DNA of 64,000 nt from Neisseria macacae ATCC 33926 (GTDB lineage: Bacteria > Pseudomonadota > Gammaproteobacteria > Burkholderiales > Neisseriaceae). The notes beneath the pieces were generated by a model. It saw nothing but the letters and a program-made list of their open reading frames with translations. It searched no databases and was not told the DNA's origin. Where the stretch lies: positions 868,001 through 932,000 of the forward strand of contig NZ_CP094241.1 of the NCBI RefSeq assembly GCF_022749495.1, read 5' to 3'. The first letter of the stretch is position 1. The number at the start of each line of letters is the position of its first letter. Both the position numbers and the translations under genes were made by a program. This document shows positions 61,007 to 64,000 of this stretch, one piece after another.

Positions 61007-61900
61007 TCAGTTCAGCATGGCAATGGCGGCGGACAGAAAAAACGGTGCGACAAGGGTCAGGATAAAGCCGCTGACGACGGCGTATTTGATGTATTCGGCG
61101 CGGCAGTTTTCTTTGACAAAGGGCAGGGCGGAGTCCATTGCCGCTGCGCCGGAAATGCCGATTGCCGCCATAGGCTGCTTTCGTCCGTAGAAATACAGGA
61201 AGACGATGCTGATCATTTCGCGGAAAAAATCGGTCATAAACGCTGCCGCACCCATTTCGGGCGATACCGCTTTTCCAACCATAGGACCCGAAAGGGAGAA
61301 CCAGCCGAAACCGCCCGACAATACTAGGCTTTGGGCAAACGAATAGGGCGAACATAGCGAAAAAACGAAACACGCGGCGGAGGTTGCAGCAACGGTCAGA
61401 AGCGGCAGCAGGAAAATCCTACGTCCGAATCCGCCAAGCTGGAAATCAACCAAGTCCATGCCAACCATGAAAATCAGCAGATAGAGGATATGGGTGCTGT
61501 CGATGGGCAGATTGCCAATCTGTCGCCCGAAAAAGGCAAATGCTGCCACACCCAAACCGAAAAAAGCAAAGGCTTTGAAACAGCCGTAAAAGGGTTTGAT
61601 AAAGCTGCCCGACGGCGTGGAAGCAGTCGAGGCTTCGGGTTTGCGATAAAGCGCAATCAAGGTAAACGCGCTGATAATCAGTGCGAACAGCAGGGCATAT
61701 TTGACGATGTCCGCGCCCAGATTCGGGTCGGTAAAGACGCTGCCAAACTCATAGCCCATGAAAAAGAGCAGAAGCAGGACAATAAAGGACAAGGGTTTGA
61801 GTAGGACTTGTCGAAGGGGTGGTGCAAGAAATTTACCAGATAGGAAACCAGTAGATAACAATGCAAGAATAATAAAGATCGATGATAAAGATGATTCCAT
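61007..61900 (-). CDS. lysO: Lysine exporter LysO family
   Basis: 297 residues from ATG 61900 (MESSLSSIFIILALLSTGFL). About eight membrane helices; LysO/DUF340 hallmarks FLLPLLTVAATSAACFVFSL, GGFGWFSLSGPMVG and RKQPMAAIGISGAAAMDSAL. It exports L-lysine and toxic analogues. It is not an APE gene; together with the next gene it interrupts the cluster. Confidence 0.85.
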   Translation of the reverse strand: MESSLSSIFIILALLSTGFLSGKFLAPPLRQVLLKPLSFIVLLLLFFMGYEFGSVFTDPNLGADIVKYALLFALIISAFTLIALYRKPEASTASTPSGSFIKPFYGCFKAFAFFGLGVAAFAFFGRQIGNLPIDSTHILYLLIFMVGMDLVDFQLGGFGRRIFLLPLLTVAATSAACFVFSLCSPYSFAQSLVLSGGFGWFSLSGPMVGKAVSPEMGAAAFMTDFFREMISIVFLYFYGRKQPMAAIGISGAAAMDSALPFVKENCRAEYIKYAVVSGFILTLVAPFFLSAAIAMLN

Positions 61901-62000
61901 ATTTATAACTCTCCAGTTGAAAATTATTGATTTGATATTAAATATTTTGTTTCGTAAGAGAGAAGTCAATTAATATCATTGTTCTTTGAGCGGGTTTGCA

Positions 62001-62060
62001 GGTTGCAGTTTGCGGCAGGTTTCGCGTTTGATGTGGTCAATAAGGTCGATGGTGTCTTGG
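62001..62060 (-). pseudogene. Duplicated fragment of the acyl carrier protein gene
   Basis: About 60 bp nearly identical to 62691-62751 within the ACP gene; on the minus strand it still reads HIKRETCRKLQ-like sequence (HIKRETGRKLQ in the ACP). Nothing else of the gene remains. It flanks the lysO side of the insert. Confidence 0.8.
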
Positions 62061-62061
62061 A

Positions 62062-62502
62062 TTATTCGTTTTCTTCCTCATCTTTGCTTTTTTTAAAGTC
62101 GTCATATTCTTTGAACAGTTTAAAATATGTTGGATAAAGCTTGGCAATGCGTTTACGGTTTTTCGGGGTGCAGAATTTTGCCACTTCTTTGGGTTCATGA
62201 GATTTCGGATAGCGGGAAAAGAATTGAGTTTGCTCTTGTTCGGTCATTTTTTTGACCGTTGGGCAGATAGGGGACATTTCTGAGTTGCTGTTGACCGTTC
62301 CAACCATAAGCCATGCCAGCATCCCGTTACGTTGAGTTTCCTCGTTCGTGTTTTTTTCACAAAATTCCATATCGTTATACATATCCAATGAATCACGAAT
62401 GACTTGCATACACTCGGCATGTGTCATTTTTTTGATGAGGGAAATTTCAGCGTGCGCAGACAAGACAGGGAGTAAGAGCAGTAGGGAAATAAATTTTTTC
62501 AT
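62062..62502 (-). CDS. Secreted hypothetical protein inside the APE cluster
   Basis: 146 residues; signal peptide MKKFISLLLLLPVLSAHA, then a helical domain with four cysteines (HAECMQV, MEFCEKN, SPICPTV, AKFCTPK), probably two disulfides, and an acidic tail (KSKDEEENE). Not an APE enzyme. It lies between the broken and the intact ACP copies. Confidence 0.6.
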   Translation of the reverse strand: MKKFISLLLLLPVLSAHAEISLIKKMTHAECMQVIRDSLDMYNDMEFCEKNTNEETQRNGMLAWLMVGTVNSNSEMSPICPTVKKMTEQEQTQFFSRYPKSHEPKEVAKFCTPKNRKRIAKLYPTYFKLFKEYDDFKKSKDEEENE

Positions 62503-62613
62503 GGTGTTAGTTGTATATTATGGATAAGTGAGAAAGGTTGATGTTGTTATTGATGCTCAGACGACCTTGCCGATTGTCAAGGCCGTCTGAAAATATGCCG
62601 GTTTGGATCAGAA

Positions 62614-62865
62614 TCAGGAATCTTGCGCCTGTACTTTCAAAACCGCCTGAACCACGTCTTCTACGGTGCGTACGTTGCGGAAGTCTTCGGCTTGCAGTTT
62701 GCGGCCGGTTTCGCGTTTGATGTGGTCGATGAGGTCGATGGCGTCGATGCTGTCGATTTCCAAATCTTCGTAGAGGTTGGTCTCAGGTTTGATGCGCTCG
62801 GGTTCGATTTCAAACAGGTTGACCAGTGCATCGGTCAGAAGGGTGCGTACTTCTTGTTCGGTCAT
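62614..62865 (-). CDS. Acyl carrier protein of the aryl polyene cluster (second ACP)
   Basis: 83 residues (MTEQEVRTLLTDALVNLFEI). The phosphopantetheine serine is in EIDSIDAIDLIDHIK. It carries intermediates of the type II polyketide system (ApeF-like). Twelve bases after the first ACP gene. Confidence 0.88.
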   Translation of the reverse strand: MTEQEVRTLLTDALVNLFEIEPERIKPETNLYEDLEIDSIDAIDLIDHIKRETGRKLQAEDFRNVRTVEDVVQAVLKVQAQDS

Positions 62866-62877
62866 ATCGCTTCTCCT

Positions 62878-63138
62878 TTATGCCTGACGGCTTTTGACGA
62901 ATTCTGCCAGTGTTTTGACGTTGGCGAAGTTTTCGCGCAGGTTGTCGTTTTCGCCGTCGAGCTGGAAGCCGAAGGTTTTTTGCACTGCCAAACCGAGTTC
63001 CAGCGCGTCGACGGAATCCAGCCCCAAGCCTTCGTCGCCGAAGAGCGGGTCTTCGCTGCCGATGTCGGCGGCGGTGATGTCTTCCAGCCCCAAGCTGTCG
63101 ATGATTAATTCTTTGATTTGGTTTTCTAAGTTATTCAT
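62878..63138 (-). CDS. Acyl carrier protein of the aryl polyene cluster (first ACP)
   Basis: 86 residues (MNNLENQIKELIIDSLGLED). Phosphopantetheine serine in GLGLDSVDALELGL. ApeE-like. Its ATG overlaps the stop of the upstream acyltransferase. Confidence 0.88.
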   Translation of the reverse strand: MNNLENQIKELIIDSLGLEDITAADIGSEDPLFGDEGLGLDSVDALELGLAVQKTFGFQLDGENDNLRENFANVKTLAEFVKSRQA

Positions 63139-63893
63139 GTGGTTTTCCTTGTGAAATAGTCTTGAAGGTATTCGTTTAAACGCCTTGCGGCGATGGGTAG
63201 GGGTTTTTCCGCCAGCCATTCTTCGGGCAGGATGTCGTCGCCGACGGTGATTTCATAATGGATTTTGTGCGGCGGTATTTTGTACCAAGGCTGGCCTTTT
63301 TTGAAATTGGGCGGCGTCATTTTGATGCACACGGGGGTGATGACCGATGCGCTGCGCAAACCGAGCGATACCGCGCCACGGTGCATTTTAACCTGTCCGT
63401 CCCAGCCTGTGCGCGTGCCTTCGGGGAAAATCAGCATACTTTGCCCGCTTTTGAACACGGCGTCGATTTCTTCCAACATTTCCATGCTTTCGTCGTTGGG
63501 GATGTAGCCGGAAGCGATAATCTGGCTTTTCATGCTGGGATTGTTCAACAGGTCTTTTTTGACCAGCACGTTCGGGTCGGGAAAGTGGCTGACCATCAAG
63601 ACGACATCCAGCAACGAGGGATGGTTGGCGAGGACGAGCTGCCCCGGCCGGCCGAGTTTTTCCAAGCCGTTGAAACGGACGCTCAAGACGCCCGACCATT
63701 GCAGATAGCCGACGAAAAACCGCCAGACTTTCCCTATCATGCGCCGCGCTTCAAGTTGGCGTTTGATGTCGCCTTTGGTGGATTTGAGCGTGTAGGGCAA
63801 AAGCGCGATTTTGAACAATACGCCTGCAACGCCGAAGAGGATGAAGCCGAACAGGGTGGCAAAGAAACGGCGGCAGTAGTCTAGGGTTTTCAT
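63135..63893 (-). CDS. PlsC-type lysophospholipid acyltransferase of the aryl polyene cluster
   Basis: 252 residues if started at ATG 63893, which overlaps the stop of the upstream gene (ATGA). One or two N-terminal helices (YCRRFFATLFGFILFGVAGV), acyltransferase motif I NHPSLLDV, motif III FPEGTR and a C-terminal YEITVGDDILP. ApeD-like; thought to take part in anchoring the polyene to a membrane lipid. A start seven codons earlier is possible. Confidence 0.85.
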   Translation of the reverse strand: MKTLDYCRRFFATLFGFILFGVAGVLFKIALLPYTLKSTKGDIKRQLEARRMIGKVWRFFVGYLQWSGVLSVRFNGLEKLGRPGQLVLANHPSLLDVVLMVSHFPDPNVLVKKDLLNNPSMKSQIIASGYIPNDESMEMLEEIDAVFKSGQSMLIFPEGTRTGWDGQVKMHRGAVSLGLRSASVITPVCIKMTPPNFKKGQPWYKIPPHKIHYEITVGDDILPEEWLAEKPLPIAARRLNEYLQDYFTRKTT

Positions 63894-64000
63894 GGTTTTT
63901 TGCACCATGTCCATCGGCGTTTTTCATGTTGCCATTCTGCTGAAAGGTCGTCTGAAAGTAAGAAACGGATCCAGTCGAGCGCGCCCCAGTAATCGGCTGA
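63890..64000 (-). CDS. C-terminal end of a chain-length-factor-like ketosynthase (off right edge)
   Basis: The last 36 codons on the minus strand read SADYWGALDWIRFLLSDDLS then AEWQHEKRRWTWCKKP and stop. Position directly before the PlsC-type gene is that of apeC (ketoacyl-synt_2, chain-length factor). A DUS at about 63942 is inside the coding region. Identity rests mainly on gene order. Confidence 0.55.
   Translation of the reverse strand, partial: SADYWGALDWIRFLLSDDLSAEWQHEKRRWTWCKKP

Noticed and set aside
1..64000. The many repeated GGTCGTCTGAA copies as a CRISPR or regulatory array
   Set aside because: They are 10-12-mers at irregular spacing in both strands, the known Neisseria DNA uptake sequence; no regular repeat-spacer structure exists.

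Overview
The window is chromosomal DNA of a commensal Neisseria, most likely the N. mucosa / N. sicca group. The evidence is the very frequent DNA uptake sequence AGGTCGTCTGAA (the 'mucosa' dialect rather than the ATGCCGTCTGAA of meningococci and gonococci), Correia repeat enclosed elements (CREE), a TspB-encoding filamentous prophage, and many typical Neisseria housekeeping proteins. Species is inferred, not proven. No rRNA, tRNA or CRISPR array was seen.

Region 1 (1-7.7 kb) is a filamentous (Nf/MDA-type) prophage: replication initiator, small cytoplasmic proteins, coat protein, coat-like proteins, TspB (adsorption/IgG-binding family), a DUF2523 protein, a Zot-family assembly ATPase, and an IS110/Piv transposase just outside. 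At the left edge a second initiator gene runs the opposite way. The two initiator genes share an exact-looking 178-bp inverted repeat around a 478-bp segment that holds the only complete 5' end and upstream region. The architecture resembles an invertible switch, or two head-to-head prophages.

Region 2 (7.8-16.3 kb): a secreted hypothetical, mutL, an AT-rich cargo gene (RHH-like plus EVE-like protein) between 36-bp direct repeats, an IS3-family element, an HTH-RibB-RibA-like fusion, a DUF4230 protein and a hypothetical. Region 3 (16.3-27.8 kb): IS5 remnant, small AT-rich membrane protein, purL with a divergent patch, an M48 lipoprotein peptidase, a PBP7-type endopeptidase, clpX and acnB. Region 4 (28-47 kb): lptG/lptF, pepA, a cupin, znuD with a perfect Zur box, dadA, an AGCS symporter, DUF3108, a hypothetical, purN, an FKBP lipoprotein, holC, DUF1287, htpX, azlCD, rlmB. 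Region 5 (47-55 kb): L-lactate dehydrogenase, YgiD-like dioxygenase, aldose-1-epimerase family, VWA lipoprotein, rluB, pdxH, dut.

Region 6 (55.1-64 kb, continuing past the right edge) is most of the downstream half of an aryl polyene (APE) type II polyketide cluster on the minus strand: end of a chain-length-factor-like gene, PlsC-type acyltransferase, two acyl carrier proteins, COG4648 membrane protein, AMP ligase fused to a hotdog dehydratase, methyltransferase, glycosyltransferase and LpxL-type acyltransferase. It is interrupted twice: by a lysO / secreted-protein insert flanked by a broken ACP copy, and by an AT-rich pair that looks like the tail of a toxin gene overlapping an immunity-like gene.

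DUS inverted pairs serve as terminators between many genes. CREEs of three sizes (157, about 107 and 68 bp) and a 52-bp CREE-like hairpin are scattered between genes.
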